From Arctopsyche grandis (Eukaryota; Arthropoda; Insecta; Trichoptera; Hydropsychidae), in contig NC_135357.1 in NCBI RefSeq assembly GCF_051622035.1, positions 16,855,001-16,919,000 on the forward strand: a DNA stretch of 64,000 bases, read 5' to 3'. Below the pieces are notes generated by a model. The model did no database searches. It worked only from the letters and a program-made list of their open reading frames with translations, and was not told the origin of the DNA. Positions within the stretch are counted from its first letter, which is position 1. Each line of letters starts with the position of its first letter. The position numbers and the translations under genes are program-made. Of this stretch, positions 45,895-57,734 are shown piece after piece.

Positions 45895-46235
45895 ACATTT
45901 CGCTCTTTCACGAACATACTAGTTTGTTCCTATATGCACCAATCTGTTCAGTTATAGTGTACACAAAATAATAAATTGAAAAAACAAATTAGTTTATTCA
46001 TACACTAACTATAAGTCATGAGTGTAAGTATTCTAAATCGTTTGTTCCATTTTCTATAAATGCTTAACCTGCGTTGCAATATTATAAAAACTAGAAAAAA
46101 TGGGAATAATGGCAACGTTGTAATATGGTTTCCATAGGATTTCCCTATTAAATAATTGTCATTTTGACATTTCAAAGGTTTGACAGCTTAAAGTTTTATG
46201 GTGAGTCTACTCGAAGATAGCTTCATCTAAATTTG
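45895..46235 (+). repeat. Dispersed repeat family 3, copy 1
   Basis: Matches 62551-62940 with interruptions: GAACATACTA, ACTAGTTTGTTC, AATCGTTTGT, GGCAACGTTGTAAT / AGCAACTTTGTAAT, GATTTCCC, TTTTGACAT-TCAAAGGTTT and GAAGATAGCTT. No ends or coding sequence identified. Confidence 0.65.
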
Positions 46236-46489
46236 TATGCATAATAATTATTTACTATTATTATACGTAATACTGATTGATAGCATTATGGAAGTATCCT
46301 GCGCCAAAAAAGTATCCTGGGCCATTAATGAACTTAAAAACACAATTTCCGAAGTCGATATGCATGTTTTCTTTATATATGTTATTAGATTGATTGGCTT
46401 TTATTTATTTGGTGAAGCTGGAGACTGTAAGCAACCACTAGATATGTACCTATATTGTATAATTTATATTTGAGAATTAATTTACCAAA

Positions 46490-47985
46490 GTCAATGACTG
46501 TTGGTGTAAAAAGTTTTTAGAAACGTTAATAAAAACCTTAAAAGGATATTATAGTATCTAAAGTTTAGATTTTGAATATTTTGGGCTTATCTTTCAATCT
46601 TTTCCAATTTCTTGGAGTTTTCTCACATCTCTGTGTTGAAGTTGATATTGAAATTCATAGTTGTCAATGTGATGAATATTGGCTTTTATCGTTAATTGTG
46701 TATAAGTTCGTATAAGTTCGTACAAGTTCGTATATTATAAATCTGTGGAAAATATGTATAGAGTTTGAACACTAAATATTTCAGATAAAGCTTTCCATGC
46801 AGTTGCATAGATGGCAGTAAAACAAAACGTATTTAATTTTGTGGGATGCTTATTATCGTCATAATAAATATTTTTACGCAAATTTGACAATTTCACGATT
46901 AAAGATTACACATAATATTGTAAATATAATATATTGTATAAAAAGATGGGGATGAATGTTGACACCATTCACGCGATCGTGCTTCCACTTTGATCATCCA
47001 CTTTGTCATCGAATGCCACTTAACATTTTCCTCGTATTTTGTCTACAGAACGCTCTTCTACCATATTGCCTCGTAGGAATCCTTTTTATTGAAAATTGGA
47101 AAGGATACGCATCGTCTATGTACATCGGAGACTACGTCGATATTACACACGCTCTACAGCCGAATGTGTCACACGTATCTTAAAGAGCTCCGACTCGTCG
47201 AGAGATATGCAAATTGGCCATATGAAATTCATATTTCGTTTTTTTACTAATACCGATACATAGATATTTTTTTCTGCCTGACTGCGATTTAATATTCACC
47301 GGAAGCGACTGTGTCCGGCTTTAATTTGATGAAGCGTTGGCAGGATCCGCACACTGACGTTTCCGGTACACTATCGCACGCCGTTATTTTGACTTTCATT
47401 TCCGCATGGACTGGGTTTTGTATGTGTGTGTGTCTTTTTTAATACAATTCGAAACCAGATATGCGCACGTTTATACTAGTGCACGTTTATCACGTCTCAA
47501 AAATTGCTGCCAACGTGTAGGGGAAAATATGTACCGTTGTTAGAGTAAATTGGGATGAAATTGTCTATTTAGGTACATGTATTCCTACATAAATATATAT
47601 GTATTTATGTTAATGTATAAAATATGTAGAATCTAGGCGAAATTAATGCAATTTTATTAATATCGATTGAGCGGGAATTTACCCATTCGGTAAGTTTAGA
47701 TTAATATTTTGTCGCCAGTTGTTTAATTCAGCACTAAATTGGTGTGATACGTGCATCACAGCATATTATTCAAAATGTATCTAATCGGTCCAGAAAATCG
47801 GATAGTGTAATTTCCGCAAGAAATAAATATGTGTATGTCAAAAGATCACAAGTGATGTATTTTCATCTACATAATATACGAGTATAATTTCGAAAGACAC
47901 TTTGTAAGTATGTATGTAATGTATGAAAAAACAAATGCATATTTACTATCAGATTCACTATATTTAAGATGTTTATATTACAAAT
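46490..47985. other. Non-coding stretch with a GC-richer segment
   Basis: A short tandem repeat of (GTATAAGTTC)-like units lies at about 46700-46730. 46930-47460 is less AT-rich (GCGATCGTGCTTCCACTTTG, GAAGCGACTGTGTCCGGC). It carries a 75-codon open frame (46956-47183) that I do not consider convincing. Confidence 0.45.
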
Positions 47986-47989
47986 ACTG

Positions 47990-48013
47990 AGCGAAGCCGG
48001 GTAAAACAACTAG
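47990..48013 (+). mobile_element. Helitron 3' end
   Basis: GAGCGAAGCCGGGTAAAACA then ACTAG|T is the typical insect Helitron terminus with CTAG before T. The 5' end was not located, so only the terminus is annotated. Confidence 0.5.
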
Positions 48014-48149
48014 TATTCAATATTTTCAAATGTAATAGTTTTTCGTTTATTTATTTTTTAGAAATTTTTATCTTCTTCTGCTCATACAATTTTTTTTACT
48101 ATTAAAAGAAAAAGACATTCGAATTTAATCAACTGTTAGGTATTAATTT

Positions 48150-48540
48150 CAGTGAGCAAAAAATCAGGTTTTTAGCTAAGAGACCGGAGTTTACTAAGTT
48201 TGACTCATAAAATTCGAATATGACAATGATTTTTGTTGATTTTGATTCAAAGCACAATTTTTACAGTTTTTTGGCTTAAGCGGTCAGTAACTCAAAATCT
48301 TGTATTTTGTGCTCAACGTAAGTATTTGAATCAACAGTCAGATGTGTTTTTATTGATTGTGCTTTTTCATTGCATTTAAGTATAATTATAATTAATGATC
48401 TAGCGAATTTTCAAATTCAAAAATATATTTTTTATACATTTTATCCGTGCTATTATGCATTTATAAGAATTTGTTTTTTATGTGAATTTTTTTTAACCAA
48501 ACGTACGAAATTGAGCGGTAAATGGTTTTAATGTTAAAGT
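48150..48540 (+). repeat. Dispersed repeat family 1, copy B (unsplit)
   Basis: The intact counterpart of 11741-12470, lacking the 325-bp LTR. It serves as the empty-site reference. Confidence 0.55.
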
Positions 48541-48544
48541 AAAG

Positions 48545-49375
48545 CATTTTTGATATAATTTATTTTGTATACATAACTACACATTTAATAATTATAATTG
48601 TATAACTTAACCATTCAACTAAACAATGCTGATTGTATGTATTTGCATAAAAATATTGTAACTGTAAATTTGTAAATATAAATTTTTCTGGTACAGGTCT
48701 TTCATTTGACGAAGTCTCATTGTGTAAAAAACACTGTTACCAATACACATGTATTGCTAGCAAAAGTTTGCATTTTCTGTCGTGGCGATTGTGTGTATAC
48801 CAGCAGAAACATTTAAATGGTTTAAAGTTTTAAATGGTTCGGTGACTATTTCATTACTAATAATAAACCTTGCTGATGATTCGGGTATCGACGTGGATTC
48901 GGAGAATGTCCTGAGTAATATGTATTTGATTTAAATTTATGTTTTATTTCTTAAATGTCATTTTTTGTTATACTTTATTTATTTATTAAAATATAAATTA
49001 ATTAATTAATGAATTAGGGTTTTTTATTATTATAATATATTATGCCTATATATGTATGTACATACATAGATGTGTACCATAAAATAAAACTGAACAATAT
49101 GTACTGCCGGCTAAGTGATATTTCTGCCGGTATACAATTTACACGCATCCGTTTCCAATACATACACAAATTATTAATAGATAAGACTTCGTGAACTCAA
49201 ATATTTGTACTCGATATTAAAAACGTTTCATTTCGAATTCCGCACCATTTTTACACCTATTATTTCATCGATGTATCAACATGTCAATCAAAATACCGAA
49301 CATATGTACATATACATATATATGTAATTGAAATGGTAGCTATTTTACACCTTTTGTATAATGTCTTTAAGAGTC
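48545..49375. other. AT-rich stretch without recognised features
   Basis: No ORF, repeat pair or terminal inverted repeats seen. Confidence 0.6.
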
Positions 49376-49379
49376 GAAT

Positions 49380-50095
49380 TGTTACGATGAAGCGTAATGG
49401 AGAGGGGAAAAGAGAGGAAAAACCGTTTTATTTTATTTATTGGTCACCCACACCCCGGCGACCGTCCGAGGGGACGAATTTTCCGGGGGTCGCAATTCGA
49501 GCAGTCGACGACCTGCGAAAGCTTTTCGTTTTAATTACGGGACCAAATAAAGCGCCTCGCCGAAAACCACAATTAGGATTCTAATATTACTGCGGGCGGC
49601 CGAAAAATGGCCCCCCAAAGTTTTCTTCATACGCTCGCGGCCGGGAAAGCGGTGGGGAAAGTTATGAAAGCAATTAGGCGGAAAGACAGCTCACTCCCGG
49701 ACGAAACTGATAATTTTCGCAAATTCACTTTTCTTTCGCCGGCGGAAGTCCAATCCCCCTCCCCTCGGGGTCCCCTACTCCGTCTCGTCCAACCCCCTCT
49801 CATCTGCGAAGACAATTATTTTCCTTTTTCGGCAGCGGTCGGCATTAGCGCTAATAGCGTGCGTAATGAAACGCCATCCCGCTGAGCTATCGCCGGGGAT
49901 TATTATAATGTCCTCGAGTATTATTTGCACGGGGGGAGGGACACACCTCGCTAATAAATAGGTCGTATTTAAGACGCTGGAATGCTGCGTCCCAGAGGAC
50001 GCACCGCCACCGCTTCTAATGGCTGCATAATAATGATGGTCGCCATTATCCGGGAACGTCTCGTCAAAAATTTGCCACAGATTAAACCGACTGCA
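49380..50095. promoter_or_regulatory. Long GC-rich island, candidate regulatory element
   Basis: The most striking composition shift in the window, about 700 bp. Contains homeodomain-like sites (AAGCAATTAGGCGG, CACAATTAGG, TTCTAATGGC, TTTTAATTACGGG), CGCTAATAAATAGG, and inverted CGCTAATAGCG. Frames on both strands are open for 80-90 codons, as expected from high GC. They have no domain signature and overlap antisense, so I do not call genes. Confidence 0.45.
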
Positions 50096-50189
50096 TACTT
50101 TTGTATTGACGAAACTTATATACTTCTCCTATTAAAAAAAGTCCCCAAAATACACAGGAACGCACACAGACACACACACATTTCTTCTA

Positions 50190-50290
50190 GATCATGAAAA
50201 CGTGATAAGTGATCGATTCTGAGTTCGAATCAGTCAAAATATCGAGTTTGAATTTTCGCATGATCACAAAACTTCATCTATTGTTATTAC
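50190..50290 (+). repeat. Dispersed repeat family 2, copy 2
   Basis: GTGATCGATTCTGAGTTCGA, TCGCATGATCACAAAACTTC, ATCTATTGTTATTAC. Confidence 0.6.
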
Positions 50291-50771
50291 GTACGTAATA
50301 TAAAAAAACTGATACAAGAAAAAGCCATACGCTTGATCAATGCCGGATTTGACTATTGGGAAGATTTAAAATGCTAAGAAGCCAATGAAATTTCAGTATA
50401 TTTTAGTAGCGCTGTGTAGTTCTAATTATTTTTATTTATATATTTTTATTTTTTCAATTAATCATGCACACCCGCCTAATAGTGTGCTAAACAGATTAAG
50501 ACTCCAGAAATTATATTTTACATATATGAAATACATAATTATTACATACATACACATGAAAATCGAAACAATACCTGACATCTATGGTCAGACATTACAA
50601 ATATTGTATACAATACGATCAATAACATTTTTCATGTCACAATACATAATTTTTACATTAAATAAACATCCACAGAGACATACATATATGGAGAGAAATC
50701 TGGTGAAACCTGAGATATAACAATAGCTCAAGGTCTGCAAAACAAAATTAGAGAGGAAAAGCCAAGTTTTA

Positions 50772-50895
50772 CAGGAACCGTTTCAATGAAAATCAGAAAA
50801 ATTGGCAAATTGTGATAAGAAACGATCGATCTCGACAAACCAATGTCTGGTCGACAACGAGAGTCTAGTGGGAATCGAAACCGTTACACGTATTT
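50772..50895 (-). mobile_element. SINE fragment
   Basis: Minus sense: B-box-like GGTTTCGATTCCC, then TTTCTTATCACAATTTGCCA and TTGAAACGGTTCC as in the other SINEs. Truncated. Confidence 0.65.
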
Positions 50896-51739
50896 ATATA
50901 CAAGTTTGGATATAGGTGTCACTTTGGGGCAACCTTTAATGGCACCTATGATGAAAGATAAATACAAATAGCATTTGTGAATTTAATAAAAAGTGCATTT
51001 TTGAAATCGATGAAGTGAAAAGATCACTCACCCCGAGCTAAATGTCTTTTCTTATTTCAGATCTGAAGAGACGTATGTAAATGCGAACGCGAACTTGAAC
51101 AACGAACTGTTCAATATGGTGGGGTTGAAGAAAATTACAAAAACAAGAAAACAAATAAAATAGAATGAAATGATATAAAATGTCAACGAATGCGCATTGG
51201 GTGTCTATTTTAATAAATTGACAAGCAAATATTACCTTGGAATATTAACATCATATCAATATAACAATATAAAAAATACCATAATGGTAAATATTTAGGT
51301 AGAAACATAAAAATATTATAAAACATAATGGATGAAAGTAGTGGATATTTACAATATTCTATGGAAAAACAATGTGCTTGTACAGAGTTAATAAACTGAT
51401 CATGAGTCATACTAAAGATGTAAAGAAAGGTATGATCAGTTACATATTGGGGTAACCTGTGAAGACACTGTGGTATATTTTAAAACAAATAAACCAATAA
51501 ACAAATATGTACATACATATGTGGCTAATGTTTTTGGAGAATTGAGGAAAATGCTAGACAAATGTATACAATAGGCGAAAATGAAACATACTCATGTACG
51601 TATTCTAAGACCATTTTTTGGTAGACAATACTAAAATTTTGTAGAATTAGTGGATTAATAAAAATACCACGAAGTACAAGGAACATGTGCCCTGTTAATT
51701 AAAAAAAAAATTACGTCGTATCGATAAGAATTTCAGTAA

Positions 51740-51925
51740 CCGATACTAAGTTTCAGTTCGATAGGACTAACGGTGTTCAAAAAATCACCAAAATACACAG
51801 ACACACATTTTTTCTAGATAATGAAAACTTGATCAGTAATCGATTCTGAGTTCGAATTAGTCAAAATCTCGAGTTCGAATTTTCGCATGATTACAAAACT
51901 TCATCTATTGTTAGTATGTACATAC
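51740..51925 (+). repeat. Dispersed repeat family 2, copy 3
   Basis: TTTCAGTTCGATAGGACTAA, AATCGATTCTGAGTTCGAAT, TCGCATGATTACAAAACTTC. Confidence 0.6.
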
Positions 51926-52229
51926 ATACATAGATTAAGTAAAAAAGGTAAAACAAATATTATGATAATATTAGATATTTAGGAAAATGGAGTGTTGCTT
52001 ATGAAAATGTTTCACGATAATAATACAAATTAAACATTTTATATTGTAGGTTTAAAAAGGAGAAGGCGCCTGCAATGGTGGTTATTTTTCAACAGAAATG
52101 ATTTACGAGCATTTTGGTCGCCCAATAAAAACAAAGTGAATATTGTATGATGTATTATAGGGGGTTGGAAATATGGGGGAAGGGGTGTGAAGACATCTTG
52201 GAATCTAATAAATATGAGAAGTTCGATTG

Positions 52230-52425
52230 AAGTTTGGTCACGTGTCACCGTTGAGCAAACAATGCTGAGCTGCCATTAGCCACCTGGCGTCGTATTAACA
52301 GTCGGCGCCCCTTCTGGATGATAAATTGCCAGCGACGTCAACGCCACCTCACTTGTCAGGCGTCGCGACGCCACCAACACCCCGTGGCTTCTGATCAACA
52401 CTACAATGACAGCTATATTATATTG
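52230..52425. promoter_or_regulatory. GC-rich island with E-box
   Basis: About 190 bp: GCCATTAGCCACCTGGCGTC, CAGTCGGCGCC and repeated GGCGTCG/CGACGCC words, flanked by AT-rich DNA. Non-coding. Confidence 0.35.
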
Positions 52426-52587
52426 CCTATAGCTTTTGGCATGCTTAAGACAAACAAATTAATCTAAGTGTGGCGTGACAACCGCTTTTCAAACCTTTTT
52501 CTTTCGTCTTCTGTCGACCTCTTGCTGAGTAGTACAATTGAGTCGACAGTTTCGACTTTATTACGGTTCAGTTGTTGCTTTTCATAT

Positions 52588-52681
52588 ATTCATATACAAG
52601 GTGTTCGGTAGCTATGTATGTAAGTTCAAAGCCTTAAAAGGTTGATGGCTCATATAATTTAGAACATTTTTTTAACTTCAC
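52588..52681 (+). repeat. Left member of a direct repeat of about 90 bp flanking foldback copy 2
   Basis: ATTCATATACAAGGTGTTCG ... TTTTTTTAACTTCAC. Identical to 53079-53167 except for an extra 4 bases in GCTATGTA(TGTA)AG. Confidence 0.9.
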
Positions 52682-53078
52682 GGGTCTACGTGACTTGACA
52701 GAATGTTAAATTACAGAAAACGCAAATATCGGAAGGCAAAGATCGAAAATCGAAAGATCTTAAGTCGAAAGATCAAAAAAAAAAAAATGGTGCATGATAA
52801 ACGGTACATACTCACTTAATTTGCGCCAGCAGGATACAACAGGAACAAGAGGAACATGCTTTTCCTCCCGTATTCTGCGCGCGCACATTAACACGGGAGG
52901 AAAAGCATGTTCCTCTGGTTCCTGTTGTATCCTGCTCGCGCAAATTAAGTGAGTATGTACCGTTTACCATGCACCATTTTTTTTTAATCTTTCGACTTAA
53001 GATCTTTCGATTTTCGATCTTTGCATTCTGATATTTGCGTTTTCTGTAATTTAACATTCTGTCAAATCACGGAGACCG
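52682..53078. mobile_element. Foldback (Mutator-like) MITE, copy 2
   Basis: 397 bp. Ends GGGTCTACGTGAC and CACGGAGACCG. Internal palindrome arms as in copies 1 and 3. The left 9-mer TAACTTCAC does not recur at the right border. It recurs at the far end of the second copy of the direct repeat of about 90 bp. Confidence 0.85.
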
Positions 53079-53167
53079 ATTCATATACAAGGTGTTCGGT
53101 AGCTATGTAAGTTCAAAGCCTTAAAAGGTTGATGGCTCATATAATTTAGAACATTTTTTTAACTTCA
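53079..53167 (+). repeat. Right member of the direct repeat flanking foldback copy 2
   Basis: Starts exactly at the element border and runs to TAACTTCAC before ATACCTCAG. Confidence 0.9.
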
Positions 53168-53454
53168 CATACCTCAGTCTAAAGTCTTACTGTTTTTTTT
53201 TTTAATTTCATTTTAAAATATTTTTAGTAAAAAACACCAAAATCTCATAGTTAATTGCTAATACTGCCCAAGTTAAAAGTGGTATGTTAGTCAATTATTA
53301 TTGTTTATTCAATCAAATAAAAATAAACACACCCATCTGTCTCGACAGAAAAAAATATGAGAGGCACAATAAGTTTTCAAAACTTATAGTAGGAAAAATC
53401 TGACTTTTTTTTTGTATTTAAAAAAATAACAAAATTTTCTTTAAGATGTAAAAC

Positions 53455-53877
53455 TTTATTTTTATTTTATTTTTTACATATATACTAGGAAGGCCTTACA
53501 GGTAACCCCAATGCGCCTTCCTGACCAATTACAAACAATGCATCATTTACTGAAAACTCGCAAATTAACGAGACATTTATGAATTGTACATACATTTTAT
53601 TGTACATTAATCATACTCAAATAGTGGTGACATAGTAGGTAGGAAGAATTTTAGCCAATTTTAATCGGGAACCGTTTCAACAATGACATCAGAAAAATTG
53701 TCAAACTCTGATAAGAAACGATCGACCTGGAGTCAAAAATATCCAAGTTTGACCAGCAGCACTACAGATGTACTCAGAAAAAATCTTTTCAATCGAGGTC
53801 AGCTCATGGGATTGAACCCGGTGCCTCTCGGTGCTAAGCAGAAGCTTAACGACCGAGCTATGCTGCTGGCTGATTTT
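53455..53877 (-). mobile_element. tRNA-derived SINE, full-length copy
   Basis: Minus sense: tRNA-like head with A box (TAGCTCGGTCGTTA) and B box (GGGTTCAATCCC), then body, then tail GGAAGGCGCATTGGGGTTAC-CTGTAAGGCCTTCC, then an A-rich AAAATAAAATAAAAATAAA end. The tRNA-like part is the SINE promoter and not a functional tRNA gene. Confidence 0.85.
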
Positions 53878-53879
53878 TA

Positions 53880-56485
53880 AAAATAATTCCTGATTATTGC
53901 CCTTTCTTTTAAGATATCACTCATGCAGATGTCTTGCCAATTATTAGAATTAGGGTGTAAAAACATAATTGAAAGAGCGCGCCGAACAAAGACCGCCATT
54001 AACAAGCGACTTTAATTTTAACTAATAATGTCAAATGTAACAAAAAAATTGATAAAATCATTTATTGTTTATGTTCAAATGTCAATTTAGTCAAGTAATT
54101 TCTAACGCTGGAAATAAGAGATATAATGTGTCAAAGAAAGAATAAACTACTTATTCTTGTATAAGCTGCGTTTTACTAGATTCTTATCAAACTTCCTTAC
54201 AATGAATTCCCACATATGCTCGTACATACGTATATGTCTAAAATATGTGAACAAACGTGAACCTTAAAACACGCAATTCATCCTGTCAGCTGACCAATAA
54301 GACTCGCGTATTTTTCTCCCCACTGCAAACAGCTGTGAAATGAAATGTAGTTGTATAATAGTGCGTGCACTATAAATTTGTTAGTAAAATAGGATATAAA
54401 TATTGTAGTATCATGATCAATAAGACATAAAGATAATTAATTTATAATGTAAAAAAAATCCAAGAGCCGATTGTGGATCTAAACACCAACTTCTAGTTGA
54501 AAAAATGAAGTTCAAATTAAAGAATAATTCACATTGATAAGAAGTTAGATCTACCAATGGAAGACATTTCAAACAAAATTTTCCTGTAAAAAAGTTCACG
54601 GATACAAATAGAGTTAATAATAATTATCATGCTAATAACTTGTAAGATAATTGGTCCCTATTAAAGAATATCATCACATCAAGCAATAATTAATGTAATG
54701 GTTCAAGAAAACTGTCTGGAAAACAAGTATAATGGATCTCCGATGTATAGCTCAATAATACACTACATATGTAGATTAAGCCTTGAATTTCACTTCGTCG
54801 CCGTGCGACCACCGGTGAGTACTTAAGCCAGGTTTGAAATTACAACGCGCCTGCCTCTAAATTCAGCAATATTATTTTCGGTTTTTTACAACGATATCCA
54901 TCAACAGCTTTTAAAATAGAAATTTGCAGTTTTTAAAAATTTTCGATAAAGGTGTTTACAAAAACATGAGAAGATGAGCTTTTTTTAATTTTATCATACT
55001 TATTATACCTTTAGAGCACAATTAATGTTTAATTGAGTTATTAATAAAGTTTGGTTCATATTTTATTTTGTATTGAAGTACACTGTTGACATTTCAAAAT
55101 AAGGTCACATATTTTGATAATGTAGTGTGTAAGTTTTTGCATTAATGTAAAATTATATATCAATTCTTTCTCATTGAAATGTTAATGGATGAAACAGTGC
55201 TGTTTCATCCATTAGCATTTATGGTACTGTTTATTGGACTTATTTATGAAAAATTATCATGTTATTATTCAGTTCGCCTGATTGATTGGAATGTTTATGT
55301 AAAATGCTGCCCTGACTGATCGAGTCTTGTGGACATATCACCATTGTGATAAGTCGTCTTTTGTTAGAAGTTTTTATTGTCAAACCCTGGCAAGTATTTT
55401 ATTGAAATGGTTCAAGGTTATCAATATGACAGCTGTACATATGTACATATATTCCACGCGATAGTATTCTAATTATGTACTATTTCATTTCGTACAGCTT
55501 TCCATCTTTAGTGGTAGTTTGGTTTTGCGTTAGTACAACGTAAATTTCGTTTGATTTGAAAATGTATAATTGAATTCAATAAAATTGATTGCAAAATTTA
55601 AAACTGTTTAAGAAACGGTTGATGTAAAAAATATTATGTAAGATAAAAGAAAGGATATTTGGCAAACACTGGGGGGGTACATACACGTTAGAGCGTACTG
55701 TCGCAGCCAGTGTTGCACCTGCTAACATTTCGCCATTAACTGATTGTATCCGAACGAGAGCGCCAAGAAGCAGCTTTGGCTAGTAAAATAATGAAACGAT
55801 AATGGATTAGAAAGTCGCTTTTCATTTCGTTCGAATTGCTCATTTTCTCAGGAAAGAATAAATTACAGCGCGAAATTCGCACAAAGAAGCACGCTAAGAG
55901 ACCTGCTAATCGAGAAATTTCGATTAGCGATTTTTTTTTTCATTTTATATTTACAAAATTGCAAGATTTGAAATTCAAAACGACTTAACTTATTTCAAAA
56001 TATTGATACTGAAATTTCAGACCTACGATATTTTTTACATTATATCTAATTTATTCATTCATCTTAATATGTACATACATATGTTTATTAAACACCAATT
56101 TCATTATATTAATAATTGTTCGTACATATGTACATACATACCCTACACCTACATACACATGTACATATGTAATACAGTGCGCATACGCAGTCTATCAACT
56201 TACATCACACTGATTGTTCATATAGACTTCATAACGATACTGCGCAGTTTTTTAAACAGTGCTCATTTTATTAAAGTTCTGTAATTTTTTAAAAATATGA
56301 TTACAACTCTATATATTAATAAAATCTGACAAAAATAGTAGGGGGGGGGGAAGTCAAACAAAAAAGCTGAATGAGCTGTCACTGTCTTCAAAATTTATGG
56401 ATTAATAAATGTGTTTATTATGATTATTTTTCACTATCGAACTAGCGGAAGCAATTTAAATCTCTAACGGTTATCAAACCACGCA
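53880..56485. other. Gene-free AT-rich stretch
   Basis: No gene recognised. Contains a perfect hairpin TAATGGATGAAACA-GTGC-TGTTTCATCCATTA at 55183-55214 and a (G)10 run at about 56341. Confidence 0.6.
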
Positions 56486-56529
56486 AATTGTCAAAGTTTC
56501 AAACCGGTTGGAAGAATCAAGGATATATT

Positions 56530-56950
56530 GTCAGACCGATAGGCGAATTAAAACTAATAAAAGTGATCAGTGGGTTCGATCCGCTATACTGCTGGTTAGA
56601 TTTGGGGGTATTTGTGACTCCAAATCGATTGTTTCCTATCAGAGTTTGCCAATTTTATCTGATCATTGTTGAAACGGTTCCCCAAAATTGGCAAAAAATC
56701 ATCTTTCCTGGTGTATCAAATCTTCTATATTTATTGTATGTACAATTTGTAAAAATTATATAAAAATCTAAAATCCATAGATGTTTCAATGGATTAATTA
56801 TTTAATTAATTAATTAATTGTTATTTCGTGCTCTGCAGCTTCTGGAAATACAGTGATTTATGTAATAATAAAATGCTGCATTGTTTGTAATTAATTATCC
56901 AGGAAGGCGCATTGGGGTCTTCCTAGTATATATCTATGAAAAATAAAATG
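56530..56950 (+). mobile_element. tRNA-derived SINE, full-length copy on the plus strand
   Basis: B box GTGGGTTCGATCC, body GACTCCAAATCGATTGTTTC, AGAGTTTGCCAATTTTATC and GTTGAAACGGTTCC, then the tail CCAGGAAGGCGCATTGGGG at 56901 and an A-rich end. Same architecture as 53877-53455 in the opposite orientation. Confidence 0.8.
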
Positions 56951-56957
56951 TATCAGT

Positions 56958-57185
56958 CGTTATATTTGAAAGTGGCGGAAGTCTAATTTCAAGTTTCAAA
57001 AACACTATTTCTGTTTGGCTTAGTTTAAAAGTTGTTATCCCTTCTTTTAATTCGATATGTCCAGAATCTCGGAAAAGCAGAATAAACGTATAACAGGCCA
57101 CCAGTATTTTTAAATGTTAAACGCAAAACATTACATTTATTGTTTTGAAATGTAGAAAAATGGACTTATAATATCAAATATAACA
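56958..57185 (+). mobile_element. CGTTATA-family MITE, copy 3
   Basis: Left end CGTTATATTTGAAAGTGGC intact, right end partly decayed (ATATCAAATATAACA). Adjacent to the SINE. Confidence 0.8.
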
Positions 57186-57194
57186 ACAGCAACA

Positions 57195-57285
57195 CTGGAT
57201 CAGGGCTCAAACCCGTGACCTCTCAGTTGTTAGCATTATACGCCAACCACTGAGCCATGTTGTTGGACAATGTTGTTGTTTATAT
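57195..57285 (-). mobile_element. Isolated tRNA-like SINE head
   Basis: Minus sense: ATGGCTCAGTGGTTGGCGT (A box) and CGGGTTTGAGCCCT (B box) in about 75 bp, flanked by a CAACAACA motif. No cloverleaf check was possible, and the sequence reads as a SINE head, not as a tRNA. Confidence 0.6.
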
Positions 57286-57514
57286 AAAATGTATATTTCG
57301 CCACACGGATGATTTTAAGTTCAAACGTTACGCCGACAACTTACTTTTACGTTCAGTTACGGTTACGTTTCAAAAATATTATTAAAAGTTTATTTTTGAA
57401 ACGGAGGTTACTTTTTTACTTAGTACACGAATGTGTCTTCTTAGGTACTATTATAAAATAAATAGCATCTGAAAAAATTATTTTATATACACATGTACAT
57501 ATGTATATAAAATA

Positions 57515-57734
57515 TATCGATGAAGTAATGCACAGATATTGTATGTCCATTTTTGAATTTGTATCGAATTCAAAGTTTTTAGATGGTGGAATAATTCAGG
57601 TTTTTCCTTTCAAGGTAATTTATGTATAATACATAAATTACATTGAAAGGAAAAACCTAAATTATTCTACAAACTTAAAATTCGATACAAATTCAAAAAT
57701 GGACATACAATATCTATGCACTTAGCCATCGATA
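57515..57734. repeat. 220-bp palindrome (foldback element)
   Basis: The arms run from TATCGATGAAGTAATGCA to its inverse and meet at AATTTATGTATAATACATAAATT. Matching blocks: ATATTGTATGTCCATTTTTG, AATTTGTATCGAATT and AGGTTTTTCCTTTCAA. The arms differ by scattered changes. It lies about 320 bp upstream of the CBM39 gene at 58054. Confidence 0.85.

Noticed and set aside
49333-49885. Protein-coding genes in the GC-rich island
   Set aside because: Open frames occur on both strands because of GC content; no domain, no codon-like pattern, overlapping antisense frames.
53800-53877. tRNA gene
   Set aside because: A and B boxes are present, but the sequence continues into the shared SINE body and tail. 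It is a SINE head, as are 28430-28488 and 57195-57285.
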